NCBI GenBank assembly: GCA_050303615.1
Contig: JBNLCC010000015.1
Coordinates: forward strand, 1-64,000
Origin: CAZDXJ01 sp050303615
GTDB lineage: Bacteria; Pseudomonadota; Gammaproteobacteria; Methylococcales; Methylomonadaceae
Reading direction: 5' to 3'
Length of the DNA stretch: 64,000 nucleotides
Shown here: positions 37,265-47,400 of the stretch, in pieces
Position numbering within the stretch: the first letter of the stretch is position 1
Layout: each line of letters opens with the position of its first letter
The notes under the pieces: model-generated
The model's input: only the letters and a program-made list of their open reading frames with translations
Databases searched by the model: none
Told to the model about the DNA's origin: nothing
Translations under genes and position numbers: made by a program

Positions 37265-38545
37265 CTAATCGAGCCATTGATATTGGCGATAAAAGTCTTT
37301 AATCTCCGACAGGAAAATTCGTTCGGTACCGGCTTTAGCACAGGTGTCTTTAATCGACTGCCACACCGCCGGGATGATATCGGTATCCAGCGTGACGTTA
37401 CGGGTGCCGAATTTAACGGCATTGCTTGCTTCCATCACACTCTCGTATTCGGCCATCGACAATTGATAGCGGCTGTCCAGGTTTTTTCCCAATTGCATTT
37501 CGCCCAGTTTTTGTTGACCGGATGCATTGACCACGCCGCTGTAGAATTCCGAGCTGCAGCCGGAGCCGTAGGAAAAACAACCGATTCTGCGCGGTGTGCT
37601 GAAATCGCCGTGCTCAATGGTGCTGGCCAGAGACACCATCACCGTCGCCCCCATTATATTGCCGACGCGCTGGCAATAGTTCAGCCCCGGCTGTACCCGT
37701 TGGTCGAAATTTTCATTGATTTGATCGCGCTTAATGTCGGTGTGTTTGCGCATCATATTCCGGTGCGCGCCCTTCACCATGCCGCCAAAAGGCGTATGAA
37801 AACACAGGTACTGGAATGTGCTTTGGTAATCGGCTTCCGGTACCCGCTTTTGGTATTCCTGAAAGCTCTGGTCGCAACAATCCAGATACGATAATAAGGA
37901 CAGGTCGGCATTGCCCGCTTCGCTGTCCGGTATCGGCCTGCAGGTATCCATCACTTCAAAACTGTAATAACCGTTAGCACCGACGTCGATCTGGAAAATG
38001 TCCGGCTGCTCGCTCACCAGCATGGCTACCGCACCGGCACCGCCGCTAGGCTCGAAAAAAGCCCAGTCCATCGTCAGCGCATCGCCGCCTTCGGTGACTA
38101 AAAACCGGGACAGATCAGTCGCCACCACCAGCGCTTTAGCCCCCGGCGAAGCCTGGGACAGGATAAAGTTGACCGCCGTTTGCAGCCCGGCAGTGCCCGA
38201 ATAACAGGCCTGCTTCAGCTCAAATAACCGGCAGTTACGATTAAGCCCCAGGTAATGATGGATATAGGTACTCATCGATTTGCCGAAATCGATGCCCGAT
38301 TCCGAGCAGGTCACAAGCAATTCGATACGGTCTTTTTCTGCATCCGATAATTGATCGATAATCGGCTTGGCGGCATTAATGCCGAAACTGACCGGATCTT
38401 CATAAGGCAGCGCCACCGACTTATGCTTCATTAACAGGTTATCGAACCGCGCCGTATCCATCTGCCGGTAGTTTGCCAGCTCCATCACGTCGACAAAGGT
38501 ACTGCCGCCGTATAGGTTTATTGCTTCAATGCCCACTGGCGTCAT
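37265..38545 (-). CDS. HMG-CoA-synthase-like beta-branching enzyme (HCS; PksG/MupH type)
   Basis: Condenses acetyl from a donor ACP onto the beta-keto group of an ACP-bound polyketide, starting a methyl or methylene branch. 426 residues from MTPVGIEAINLYGG. The catalytic residues are Cys114 (KQACYSGTAGLQ), Glu82 (TCSESGIDFGKS) and His250 (LCFHTPFGG), all intact. The start follows GGGAGAATTGATC; an in-frame ATG six codons earlier is less likely. It is transcribed away from its three partner genes, which sit about 190 bases off on the other strand, and is followed by the phosphopantetheinyl transferase gene. Confidence 0.94.
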   Translation of the reverse strand: MTPVGIEAINLYGGSTFVDVMELANYRQMDTARFDNLLMKHKSVALPYEDPVSFGINAAKPIIDQLSDAEKDRIELLVTCSESGIDFGKSMSTYIHHYLGLNRNCRLFELKQACYSGTAGLQTAVNFILSQASPGAKALVVATDLSRFLVTEGGDALTMDWAFFEPSGGAGAVAMLVSEQPDIFQIDVGANGYYSFEVMDTCRPIPDSEAGNADLSLLSYLDCCDQSFQEYQKRVPEADYQSTFQYLCFHTPFGGMVKGAHRNMMRKHTDIKRDQINENFDQRVQPGLNYCQRVGNIMGATVMVSLASTIEHGDFSTPRRIGCFSYGSGCSSEFYSGVVNASGQQKLGEMQLGKNLDSRYQLSMAEYESVMEASNAVKFGTRNVTLDTDIIPAVWQSIKDTCAKAGTERIFLSEIKDFYRQYQWLD

Positions 38546-38694
38546 GATCAATTCTCCCTGCATCCGTCATAAAGACTTGGATTTTACAATTTATTGGCCT
38601 TCGCAACCAAATTTTCTCAGGCGGTCATGGTAAATGCCCTGCTCAACCGGGAAATTAGATTTAACAGAAACACAACTGATATAACGCTTCGGTC

Positions 38695-38700
38695 TATAAT
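38695..38700 (+). promoter_or_regulatory. Possible -10 box for the ACP-KS-ECH operon
   Basis: TATAAT lies 31 bases before the ACP start in the divergent intergenic region. No good -35 hexamer is seen at the right distance, so an activator may be needed. Confidence 0.35.
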
Positions 38701-38731
38701 AAACCTCATTTAAGCAAACGGACGGATACTA

Positions 38732-38986
38732 ATGAGCGGCACAAAGACTAAAGACGAGGTTTTTGAAATCGTTAAAAACAATATTCTGGAGATACTGCCC
38801 AAAGTGCAGCCGGATATGGTCAGCATCGAGAAATCGCTGGTCGACCTGGGCGCCAATTCGGTAGACCGCATGGAAGTGGTCACGCTGTCCATGTCCGACC
38901 TGGGCGTTAAAATACCGCTGCTCAGTTTTGCCGGCGTATCCAATATAGAAGGCCTGGTCGATGTGTTGTTCAGCAATTTGCAATGA
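38732..38986 (+). CDS. Discrete donor acyl carrier protein of the beta-branching cassette
   Basis: An 84-residue ACP carrying the acetyl (from malonyl) unit used by the HMG-CoA-synthase-like enzyme. The phosphopantetheine site is Ser43 in VDLGANSVDRMEVV; donor ACPs of beta-branching cassettes commonly have this GANSVDR-type sequence in place of GxDSL. It is first of three plus-strand genes and overlaps the KS-decarboxylase start by ATGA. Confidence 0.93.
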   Translation: MSGTKTKDEVFEIVKNNILEILPKVQPDMVSIEKSLVDLGANSVDRMEVVTLSMSDLGVKIPLLSFAGVSNIEGLVDVLFSNLQ

Positions 38987-40284
38987 CTAACCGCCCCCCC
39001 GTCAATTCAGCGCCCGTATCGATCACCGGTATGGGCATTGTTTCGTCAATCGGGCATAACCTTGCCGAATTCAGCCAGGCCTTGGCCGAAGGCAAATCCG
39101 GCATCAGGCGTTTAAGCAAAACAACGACGCCGCCGTTGCCGATGAGCATTGGCGCAGACATTACCGGCTTTCACTTTGAGGAACAGCTGAAAGCATTTCC
39201 CGACCTGCCGGAAAGCCTGATTCAGTCGGCACAGCAGCTGGCTAGGCGTGCACCGTTAACCATACAGACCTCGGTGATTGCCGCATTACAAGCCTGGCAG
39301 CAAGCCAAACTGCACGACCGCCAGGTCCAGCCTGAGCGCATAGGCCTGGTGATTGCCGGACACAATACCACGCAGAACTACCAATATGCGCTGTACCCCG
39401 ATTTCCAACAAAACCCGGAATACCTGTCTCCCCGCTACGCGTTGCAGTTTATGGACAGCAACCAAATCGGCGTATTAAGCGCGCTGTTGAATATTCAGGG
39501 CGAAGGCTTTGTTACCGGCGGCGCATCCGCCTCAGGCAATATCGGCATCATCCACGGCATGCGTTTAATACAAACCGGAGTCGTCGACGCCTGCTTGGTG
39601 GTTGGCGTCATGGCCGACTTATCGCCGATGGAAATACAGGGCTTCTATACCATCAGAGCGCTGGGCGGAAAACAATTCCACGACCAGCCGGACAAAGCCT
39701 GTCGTCCGTTCGACGCGCAGCATGAAGGCTTTATACCGGGCCAGGCAGCGGCTTGCCTGGTATTGGAATCCACCGCACAAATCGAGCAAGGAAAAGTACC
39801 GAGTCTGGCCGACATCCTGGGCGGAGCCATCAATCTTCATGCCAGCGCTTCAACGGAACCGAATTTGAATGGTGAAGCGAAAGCGATGACGGCGGCACTA
39901 CAGCAAGGCGGACTGGCCGCCACACAGATTGACTACATTAACACTCACGGCAGCTCGTCACCTTTAGGCGATAACGTGGAAATCCAGGCGATAGAACAGG
40001 TGTTCGGTGATCATTTAGCCAATATCCGGTTGAATGCCACTAAAGGTTTAACCGGCCACTGTTTATACTCGGCAGGCGTGGTCGAAGCCATCGCCACGGC
40101 AGTCCAAATGCAGCAAGGCTTTATCCATGCCAATATCAATCTGGATCAGCCCATCCACAAAAGCGCAGGATTTTGCGGCGCAACCGCCGAGCACCGCCCC
40201 ATTCACAATGCTATCAGTAATTCATTCGGGTTCAGCGGCATCAATACCAGCCTGGCACTGCAAAACCCCATCAACCGACTTTAA
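38983..40284 (+). CDS. Decarboxylating ketosynthase (Ser-type KS; PksF/TaK family)
   Basis: Converts malonyl-ACP to acetyl-ACP without condensing. FabF-like fold of 433 residues. The nucleophile Cys is replaced by Ser182 in TGGASASGN, the hallmark of these decarboxylases, while INTHGSSSPLGD and KGLTGHCLYSAG keep the two His needed for decarboxylation. It sits between the donor ACP and ECH1 genes, overlapping the ACP gene by 4 bases. Confidence 0.93.
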   Translation: MTNRPPVNSAPVSITGMGIVSSIGHNLAEFSQALAEGKSGIRRLSKTTTPPLPMSIGADITGFHFEEQLKAFPDLPESLIQSAQQLARRAPLTIQTSVIAALQAWQQAKLHDRQVQPERIGLVIAGHNTTQNYQYALYPDFQQNPEYLSPRYALQFMDSNQIGVLSALLNIQGEGFVTGGASASGNIGIIHGMRLIQTGVVDACLVVGVMADLSPMEIQGFYTIRALGGKQFHDQPDKACRPFDAQHEGFIPGQAAACLVLESTAQIEQGKVPSLADILGGAINLHASASTEPNLNGEAKAMTAALQQGGLAATQIDYINTHGSSSPLGDNVEIQAIEQVFGDHLANIRLNATKGLTGHCLYSAGVVEAIATAVQMQQGFIHANINLDQPIHKSAGFCGATAEHRPIHNAISNSFGFSGINTSLALQNPINRL

Positions 40285-40294
40285 CCACTGCTTT

Positions 40295-41065
40295 ATGACC
40301 GATTATCAGACTATTCAGGTACGTATCGAGCAATCCGTTTGTTACCTTAAACTTTACCGGCCGGAAGCCAACAACACCATTAACAACACCATGGTGAACG
40401 AATGTCGACAGGCACTGGCAAGCTGCGAAGAGTCGGTATCGATAGTGGTATTGGAAGGATTACCCGAGGTATTTTGTTTCGGTGCCGATTTCCAGGGGTT
40501 GCAGGCCGAATCGAGCGGCCAAACAGATAATACAGATCCGGAAGCGTTATACGATTTGTGGCGGCAGCTGGCCTGCGGTTCGTTTGTCAGCATTGCCCAT
40601 GTAAAAGGCAAAGTGAACGCCGGAGGCGTCGGCTTCGTCGCCGCCTGCGATATAGCATTGGCCGATAACAGCGCCGAATTCAGCCTGTCGGAATTACTTT
40701 TCGACCTGTTCCCTGCCTGCGTACTGCCTTTTCTGATCCGCCGCATCGGTTTTCAAAAAGCACATTATATGACCCTGACCACCAAACCGGTCACGGCACA
40801 ACAGGCATTAGACTGGGGGCTGATCGATGCCGTCGAAGATAACAGCGATGTCCTACTGCGCAAACACCTGCTCAGGCTAAAACATTTATCCAAAGCCGGT
40901 ATCCAAAAATACAAGGCCTACCTGAACAGTCTGGACGACAGTCTAAGCCGTTCGCAAGCCACCGCCGTCGCCGCCAATCGAGAACTGTTTTCCAATCCCG
41001 ATAACCTAAAAAAAATTAATCGCTACACCCAAACCGGGTTATTTCCGTGGGAAAGTGACTCTTAA
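40295..41065 (+). CDS. Enoyl-CoA hydratase-like dehydratase ECH1 (PksH/MupJ type)
   Basis: A 256-residue crotonase-fold enzyme that dehydrates the HMG-ACP adduct. It opens IQVRIEQSVCYLKLYRPEAN, very close to PksH-type ECH1, with oxyanion-hole segments PEVFCFGADFQG and KVNAGGVGFVAACD. The second crotonase, ECH2, which would decarboxylate the product, is not found in the window. The start ATG lies 8 bases after the KS stop; the frame is open upstream, but that sequence overlaps the KS. Confidence 0.92.
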   Translation: MTDYQTIQVRIEQSVCYLKLYRPEANNTINNTMVNECRQALASCEESVSIVVLEGLPEVFCFGADFQGLQAESSGQTDNTDPEALYDLWRQLACGSFVSIAHVKGKVNAGGVGFVAACDIALADNSAEFSLSELLFDLFPACVLPFLIRRIGFQKAHYMTLTTKPVTAQQALDWGLIDAVEDNSDVLLRKHLLRLKHLSKAGIQKYKAYLNSLDDSLSRSQATAVAANRELFSNPDNLKKINRYTQTGLFPWESDS

Positions 41066-41067
41066 TA

Positions 41068-41470
41068 CTAACATATTATTTCAGCTACCCCGAGCCCTTG
41101 GTTTTCCCGAATCCGGTAGGATGTGGTGAGGAACGAACCGCATCATTTAATTTATTCACCGGCCATCACTAACATATTTCTTCAACCACCCCAAACCCTT
41201 GGTATCCCCAAATCCTGTAGGATGTGGTGAGGAACGAACCGCATCATTTAATTCATTCATCAACCATCACTAACATATTGCTTCAACCACCCCAAACCCT
41301 TGGCATTCTCAAATCCTGTAGGATGTGGTGAGGAACGAACCGCATCATTTAATTTATTCACCGACCATCACTAACATATTCCTTCAACCACCCCAAACCC
41401 TTGGCATTCTCAAATCCGGTAGGATGTGGTGAGGAACGAACCGCATCGTTCAATTTATTCACCAGCCACC
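41068..41470. repeat. 101-bp tandem repeat, four copies, each with a REP palindrome
   Basis: Four units spaced exactly 101 bases apart; the shared CTAACATATT marker starts at 41068, 41169, 41270 and 41371. Each contains one imperfect REP palindrome (GATGTGGT...ACCGCATC at 41120, 41221, 41322 and 41423) with a GAGGAACGA centre. The last unit runs into the end of the RAYT gene: the ATTTATTCACC(A/G)GCCA(C/T)CAC part of each unit equals the gene's final codons. So the array probably arose by duplication of the RAYT 3' end plus its REP. It separates the ECH1 and RAYT genes; no other gene is present. Confidence 0.93.
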
Positions 41471-41988
41471 ACATCCGAAAACTCAACATCACTCCCCCAA
41501 TTTTCAGGATAAACGTCCAAAGACACATAACGATGAAAACTTGAATACGGCCAATCTTTCACACATTGCACCCAACCATGTTTAACCGGATTCCAATGGA
41601 TATAATCGACATGTTGCCGATAATCCATATCATCCCGAATCAGGTGCTCCCAAAACCGCCGTTGCCAAATACCCCGCTCACCGCGTTTAATTCGGCTTTG
41701 AGAAAGCTTTTCGCCTTTTGGAATTTGCCTGGAAAAATAAGCTTTAATCAACCCCCAACGCGTTGAAAAATCACAGTCTCCCTCCGGTAACGTCCAAATA
41801 CAATGTAAATGATCCGGCAAAATCACCGACGCATTGATTTTGAACGGATGTTTTTGTTTTACCTCAATAAACGCAGACCTTAAAATATCAATATGTTCAA
41901 TTAATAAGCGATTATCCCGACGTTCAGCCAAATTCACCGTAAAAAACCATGTAGCTCCGGGCTGGTAAAATCGACGGTAATCTGTCAT
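41455..41988 (-). CDS. rayT: REP-associated tyrosine transposase (RAYT, IS200-like Y1 HUH)
   Basis: A 177-residue single-strand HUH transposase believed to move REP sequences. HUH is PDHLHCIW (His60, His62) and the catalytic Tyr lies in MDYRQHVDYIHWNPVKHG, the RAYT hallmark. It is flanked by REP palindromes: one upstream in inverted orientation and four downstream in the tandem array. The C-terminal codons are part of the repeat unit. No strong ribosome site is visible. It sits between the beta-branching genes and the PKS and may have helped shape this locus. Confidence 0.93.
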   Translation of the reverse strand: MTDYRRFYQPGATWFFTVNLAERRDNRLLIEHIDILRSAFIEVKQKHPFKINASVILPDHLHCIWTLPEGDCDFSTRWGLIKAYFSRQIPKGEKLSQSRIKRGERGIWQRRFWEHLIRDDMDYRQHVDYIHWNPVKHGWVQCVKDWPYSSFHRYVSLDVYPENWGSDVEFSDVVAGE

Positions 41989-42021
41989 TGATTTAGCATT
42001 GTGTTATTGTTGTTCTCGACC

Positions 42022-42046
42022 GATGCGGTTCGTACCTCACCGCATC
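42022..42046. repeat. REP palindrome upstream of RAYT
   Basis: GATGCGGT and ACCGCATC form a perfect 8-bp stem around TCGTACCTC. It is the inverted counterpart of the palindromes downstream of RAYT, so the gene is bracketed by REPs in opposite orientation, as in a REPtron. Confidence 0.85.
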
Positions 42047-42135
42047 ATACAGCACTTCCATATTTTTTTCTCGCTTAACGACAATCTCACCTGACGAAAA
42101 CCGCATCGTAATTTTTGTTCAGAAGGAACACCTTG

Positions 42136-42579
42136 CTAGCTTAAGTTTGTCTCACCATACTTAAGCCCAAATTCCTTAGAAAATGCTGCTACAGTTTCTT
42201 CTGGTAATGATTTTGATAGCAACATGTAATTTGAAAAAGCATCATGCCACACTAAGACCACCTGACTTCCTTTGTAAATTGACAAGTGATCCATTAGCTC
42301 AGGCTCTGCATGATTTTGGGATAACTGACAAATTCCGTAAATAAATTTTTTTGAAAGTTTACACCGAAGGCATTTAGAGCGTGGCCAAATTGTTTGTTTA
42401 ACTGGTAGATACTCCCCGTTATCCAAATGATTTTTATAAAAAGTAATAACATCTTTTGCTATCGATGTGCCCTCAATGTGTATCGTTGTGGCATAACTAA
42501 AATATTTATTAACCATTCTAAAAAATGACCTACTATCTACAGGACCTTTATCAATATGCCAATATTCAGTCATATGCAT
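42136..42579 (-). CDS. Hypothetical protein
   Basis: A 147-residue open frame with no family I recognise. It is soluble, with aromatic-rich segments (TEYWHIDKGPVDSRSFFRMV) and one CLRCKL Cys pair at about residue 70 that could bind a metal. No signal peptide or membrane helix is seen. It is isolated between RAYT and the carboxylesterase. Codon use and length suggest it is real, though a weak ribosome site leaves the start open. Confidence 0.5.
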   Translation of the reverse strand: MHMTEYWHIDKGPVDSRSFFRMVNKYFSYATTIHIEGTSIAKDVITFYKNHLDNGEYLPVKQTIWPRSKCLRCKLSKKFIYGICQLSQNHAEPELMDHLSIYKGSQVVLVWHDAFSNYMLLSKSLPEETVAAFSKEFGLKYGETNLS

Positions 42580-42728
42580 TCAGCTAATATTCTTAAGTAA
42601 ATTTTCCCTCTAACCCAATATCAGCCGGATTTTCAGGCAAATCTAACTGCAGTTTTTTTCACCTAACCTATACGTTAGGACATTTAATGTCAAACCATTA
42701 AAAAGTAAGTGACTACCTGCCCCATTCA

Positions 42729-44414
42729 CTAACGTCCCAGCCAAGGCTCAACCAGGTTATAACCTATACCATCCCAAAACTCACAGGTGTCGCGATAAGG
42801 GTCGTTTTGCACTACGGGTTCCGGCGTATTTAGCGCCAGATAGTCTTTTTTATTATTCTCAAACTCGGGCCATTGCGGGGTGATTGGCTGCGTGTCGCCG
42901 TTGGGGTTTAGGGTCTTTGCAAAGTTTGTCCAGTAATCGACCATTAACGCTGACAAAGCGGCTTCCTGCTGGGTAAATTGGCCGCCGATTTTGTCGGCGC
43001 TATGAAATACAAACGGCAGTTCGGCGCCATGACAGACATTGTCATCCGTCTGACACACGGAGCCGCCCCAGACTTTAAAAGACGGTTGATGGTTGAATAA
43101 ATAGGCATAAACCGGTGCACTGCTTTTTTTGGCTAGATAGCGGCTGCTACAGAGCAGGAAATCGTCGGTTTGAATGCGCGCCCATAGCGCGCTGTTGCTA
43201 TTGTTGTTCTGAGCCGGATAGCGGGCGACTGTTTTTTGAAATTCCAGCCCAAACAATGATGCCGACCAGGCCGCATAATCTTGTGGGGTAATTGAGCGGC
43301 CGTCTACAAATAACACCGCTTCGTTTTTATTGGTGCCGATCAGTATCGGTTTGTCATGTTTGCCTTCGGTCACCGCAACGGTAGGCTGGCGGGTTAATAA
43401 TTCGCCGTCTATCGCCGGTGCGAACGGAAGGTAAAATTTGGCACCTGAAAACACCGTGCTCATCGGCAGGGTAAATGAATCCTGAGCCTCTAATAAGCTG
43501 TTTACATCCGTTTTTTTAAGACAGGCCAAATCGCGGCAATTCAGGCCCTGTTTAAAGATATTGCCGACATTTTTTTGATCTTCAAGGCGCTTGTACGGGA
43601 GGGCCAGAAAGTTGCTTTCCATTATCCCGGCTCTAAACAGGTCTTTGCTGCCCGGTGCCGAAAACAAATGCAGGCCCACCGACATGGCGCCTGCGCTCTC
43701 GCCAAATAGGGTGACTTTGTCGGGGTCGCCGCCGAAGCCGGCGATATTGTCCTGGACCCAGTTCAGCGCCAGTTGCTGGTCCATAAAGCCGTAGTTGCCG
43801 GATAACTCGTCGGTCGCCAAAAAACCCAGCACACCCAACCGGTAGTTAAAACTGACCAGAATCACCTCTTTATTGGCGGCCAGGTAGGTGCCGTCATATA
43901 ACGGATCGGAACTGTCGCCCGCGACAAATCCGCCGCCGTAAATAAACACCATAACCGGTAAATTTGCATCCGGCGCGGCATCGGTCGGCGTCCAGACATT
44001 TATCGATAAGCAGTCCTCGTTATAGCCGGCGTCTTTCTTAACGTGTTTGATAAATTCCTTAATCTTTAACGAATGCAATTTGTTGTAATGCGGCGCGGCC
44101 TTTAACTGGGCTGGCGGCGAGCTGATCTGCTGCGGACAAATCGGGCCGTATTGCAGTGCCGCCCGGGTTTTAGTCCACGACTGTTTAGGCACCGGCGCTG
44201 TCCAACGTTTATCCCCTGCGGTCGATTCGGCGAACGGAATACCTAAAAAGGCCTGCGCCTGCTTGCCGGTAGAGGACGACACCAGCTTGCCGCACACCGG
44301 CCCGGCCTTGCTGTCGATAACACCGGTCGTACAGCCCGAAGCCGATGTTGCACCGACATGGCCGGAAATCAACAAGGCCGATAAAAACACAAATGCAGCT
44401 GTTATTTTATTCAT
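42729..44414 (-). CDS. Secreted type B carboxylesterase
   Basis: A 561-residue alpha/beta hydrolase with an N-terminal signal peptide (AAFVFLSALLISGHVGA). The nucleophile is Ser in LFGESAGAMSVG, the oxyanion hole YGGGFVAG, the acid Glu in GTNKNEAVLF and the His in VCHGAELPFVF. CTTGVI and VCGKL carry Cys that may form disulfides in the periplasm. Its ATG overlaps the PKS-NRPS stop codon (ATGA), so it is translationally coupled to it. Possible roles are ester hydrolysis or esterification of the product or self-protection; this is inferred from context alone. Confidence 0.9.
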   Translation of the reverse strand: MNKITAAFVFLSALLISGHVGATSASGCTTGVIDSKAGPVCGKLVSSSTGKQAQAFLGIPFAESTAGDKRWTAPVPKQSWTKTRAALQYGPICPQQISSPPAQLKAAPHYNKLHSLKIKEFIKHVKKDAGYNEDCLSINVWTPTDAAPDANLPVMVFIYGGGFVAGDSSDPLYDGTYLAANKEVILVSFNYRLGVLGFLATDELSGNYGFMDQQLALNWVQDNIAGFGGDPDKVTLFGESAGAMSVGLHLFSAPGSKDLFRAGIMESNFLALPYKRLEDQKNVGNIFKQGLNCRDLACLKKTDVNSLLEAQDSFTLPMSTVFSGAKFYLPFAPAIDGELLTRQPTVAVTEGKHDKPILIGTNKNEAVLFVDGRSITPQDYAAWSASLFGLEFQKTVARYPAQNNNSNSALWARIQTDDFLLCSSRYLAKKSSAPVYAYLFNHQPSFKVWGGSVCQTDDNVCHGAELPFVFHSADKIGGQFTQQEAALSALMVDYWTNFAKTLNPNGDTQPITPQWPEFENNKKDYLALNTPEPVVQNDPYRDTCEFWDGIGYNLVEPWLGR

Positions 44415-47400
44415 ATTATTTTTTCATTAAGATCATCTATAAGTTGCTCCGCCACGTACCGGACATTGGGCGATTGCATCACGCTGTAGTGATCGCCCGG
44501 CACGGTCGAGATTATGGCTTCCCCATCGAGCAACGACTGCCAACCGCCATTGGCCGTTTCCGCCTGATCCAGACTGCGTTCGGCAAACAATAGCTTGATA
44601 TTGCCTGTATATAGACGCGGGTTATATTGATCCAATGCCCGGACATTAGCGGCAAACACATCAAACAGTTGCCGCAACTGAGTCTGATCTATATCCGGTA
44701 CCGGCAAACCGGCCTGTTGAATCTGTTCCAGCATTTGATCCAGGCGTTGGTATAAATCGGTTTCTGAAGTCATTGCCAAAAACTGTTCTGCATTATCCAG
44801 GCCAAGTTCTTCGGCAAATGCCGATAATAGCAAGGTATCGTTATCGAGACCGGATTGTTGCTCTAACGCCTTGATTGTATCGGGCGTATAACTTTCGATC
44901 AAGGTCAGCTCTGCGATATGCTCGCCGGAACGCTGCAATTGACCGGCGATTTCATAGGCAATCACGCCGCCCATCGACCAACCGCCCAAATGATACGGGC
45001 CATGCGCTTGAACGGTTCGTATCGCATTAATATAGAGACCTGCCAGCCCTTCTATGCTTCCCGGATGTTCAGCATCGTCAACACTCGGCGCTTGCAGGCC
45101 ATACACCGGGCGCTGTTCGCCCATACAACGCGACAGTTCCTGATAACACAACACATTGCCCGCGACTGGATGAATTAAAAACAGTGGTGCGGCTTCGCCC
45201 TTCAGTTGTAAACAGATTAACGGCGTCCAGGCTGATTTCTGTTGCAGCAATTCGGCCTGGCCTGCGATATCCGTCGCTTGAAATAACGACGACACCGACA
45301 AAGCCTGTCCGAAGGTTTTCTCGATTACCGCCATCAAGCGCACCGATAATAACGAGTGTCCGCCCAGATCGAAAAAGTTATCGTACACCCCGACCTGTTC
45401 AATGTTCAGCACTTGCCGCCAGATTTCGACCAGCCGTGCTTCGGTATCTGTACGCGGTGCTACAAAATGGCGCTGTTCTTCTCCGCTATCTAGCTGCATT
45501 AAGGCTTTACGATCGACTTTGTCGCCGGAGGTTAACGGCATTTTCGCCAACATGACAAACGATGCCGGAATCATATAGTCGGGCAAACGTTCGGCCAATC
45601 GCTGTTTCAGCTCAATGCCGGTTACCGGGCTGTGTTCCGATGCCGGTACGATAAAAGCCGTTAACTGCAGATTATCGTGCACCAGCCTTGCCATTACCAC
45701 GGCCTGCCTGACAGACGCGAGTGCCTGTAATGCTGCTTCTATTTCGCCGCATTCAACGCGAAAGCCCCGGATCTTGACCTGATGATCGAACCGCCCTAAA
45801 AACTGTATCGTGCCATCAGCCAGCCAGCGTGCTTTATCACCTGTTTTATAAAGCTTTTCGCCTTGTTTAAACGGGTTGTCGATAAATTTTTCAGTAGTCA
45901 GCTCAGGTTGGTTTAAATAACCGACGGCAAGCCCCGCACCGCCGATATGCAGTTCACCGAACACGCCGACCGGAACCGGCTGTCCGTAATCGTCCAGAAT
46001 ATAAACACTTTCGCCGGGTAACGGACGACCGATAGGAATGTTGTCGGTCAAGCTCTGCTCCGGCGTTTGCGGGTCAATATCAAACACCGTGCTGGTAATC
46101 GTGGTTTCGGTCGGTCCGTAAGCGTTGATCAGTCGGCAATCGCGCATCCGGCTGTTACGCCACAAATCGACCGTTTCCGGCGTCAGCGCCTCGCCACCGG
46201 TAATCACCCGGGTTAACGAACGCAGTTGATCCCACTCCGGCTCGGATTGGGTATCCAGTAACAACTCGTACAAATACGACGGCGGTATATCGATAACGGT
46301 GAGCCCCAGCCCGGCCACGTTGTTCCTGAATGCCTGCGACGACCAGAGTTCATCCGGTCTTATCACCACGGTGGCGCCGGACAATAAACCGGGCAATACC
46401 TGCTCCAACGATGCATCGACAGCCGGAGAGGCAAATTGCAGCACCTTATCTTTATCGGTCAGTTGATAGTAATCGCGCATAACCTGGCAGTGATGACTGA
46501 TCGCCTTGTGTGCAATCACCACACCTTTGGGTTGGCCGGTAGAACCGGAGGTATAAATAATATACGCCGCCTGCTCCGGCCTGATTTGCGGCATAAGCGG
46601 GTTGTCGACCTGCAGAATTAACGGCCAATACCGGTCCACAGCAATATAGATACAGCTTGATTTGGCGGCAGGTGCCGCCAGGCTGCCTAACAAGACACGC
46701 TCGGTCAGCAGTAATTTAATACCGCTATCCGACAATACGTGGCTTAGCCGCTGTTCGGGAGTGTCCGGTGAAATCGGCACATAAACCGCACCGGCTTTCC
46801 ATATCGCCAGCATCGAGACCATCATGGAAAAACCGCGCAGCATACAAACGCCGACACTATCCCCTTCAACGACGCCCTGCTTTAACAGGAAACCGGCCAG
46901 TCGGCTGCTCTGCCAATCCAGTTCTTGATAGCTGATCGTTTGGCCTTCAAACTGCAATGCTGTGTTTTCCGGTGTTTGCTGCACTTGGTGTTGGAACAGC
47001 TCAATAACAGACAGTTTATTATCGTAATCAAACTCGGCGGCATTCCAGTCGACAGTCATTTGCTGCTGTTCCGCGGCCGATAACAGTTTATGCCCGGCAA
47101 TAGCGGCATCCGGTTGTTGACCAATGGACGTCAGCAAATTGATATAGTGTGATATTAGCCGTTCAATGGTGTCGGTCTTAAACAAGTCGGTGTTGTAATC
47201 CAGTTTCAACACAAAACTGTCGGCACCTTGATACACTTCCAGGGATAGATCGTGACTGCCCTCTTGATTGATGCCCGATAAAAATTCAACCGCCCCGTCT
47301 GCATCGGCCTCATCCGACAGCCCACTAAAACTATCCGGCCGAATAAAATTCTGGTAAGCATAGATCACCTGAAACAACGGCGATCCGGCCTGATCTCGTT

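Noticed and set aside
40127..40294. N-terminal extension of ECH1
   Set aside because: It lies inside the decarboxylase gene in a different frame and lacks crotonase similarity; family members begin at MTDYQTIQVR.
41068..41470. CRISPR array
   Set aside because: The regularly spaced palindromes sit inside units that are nearly identical throughout, so there are no unique spacers; no cas genes are near.
42660..42685. Hairpin CCTAAC...GTTAGG downstream of the carboxylesterase as terminator
   Set aside because: The minus-strand RNA would have an A-run and not a U-run after the stem.
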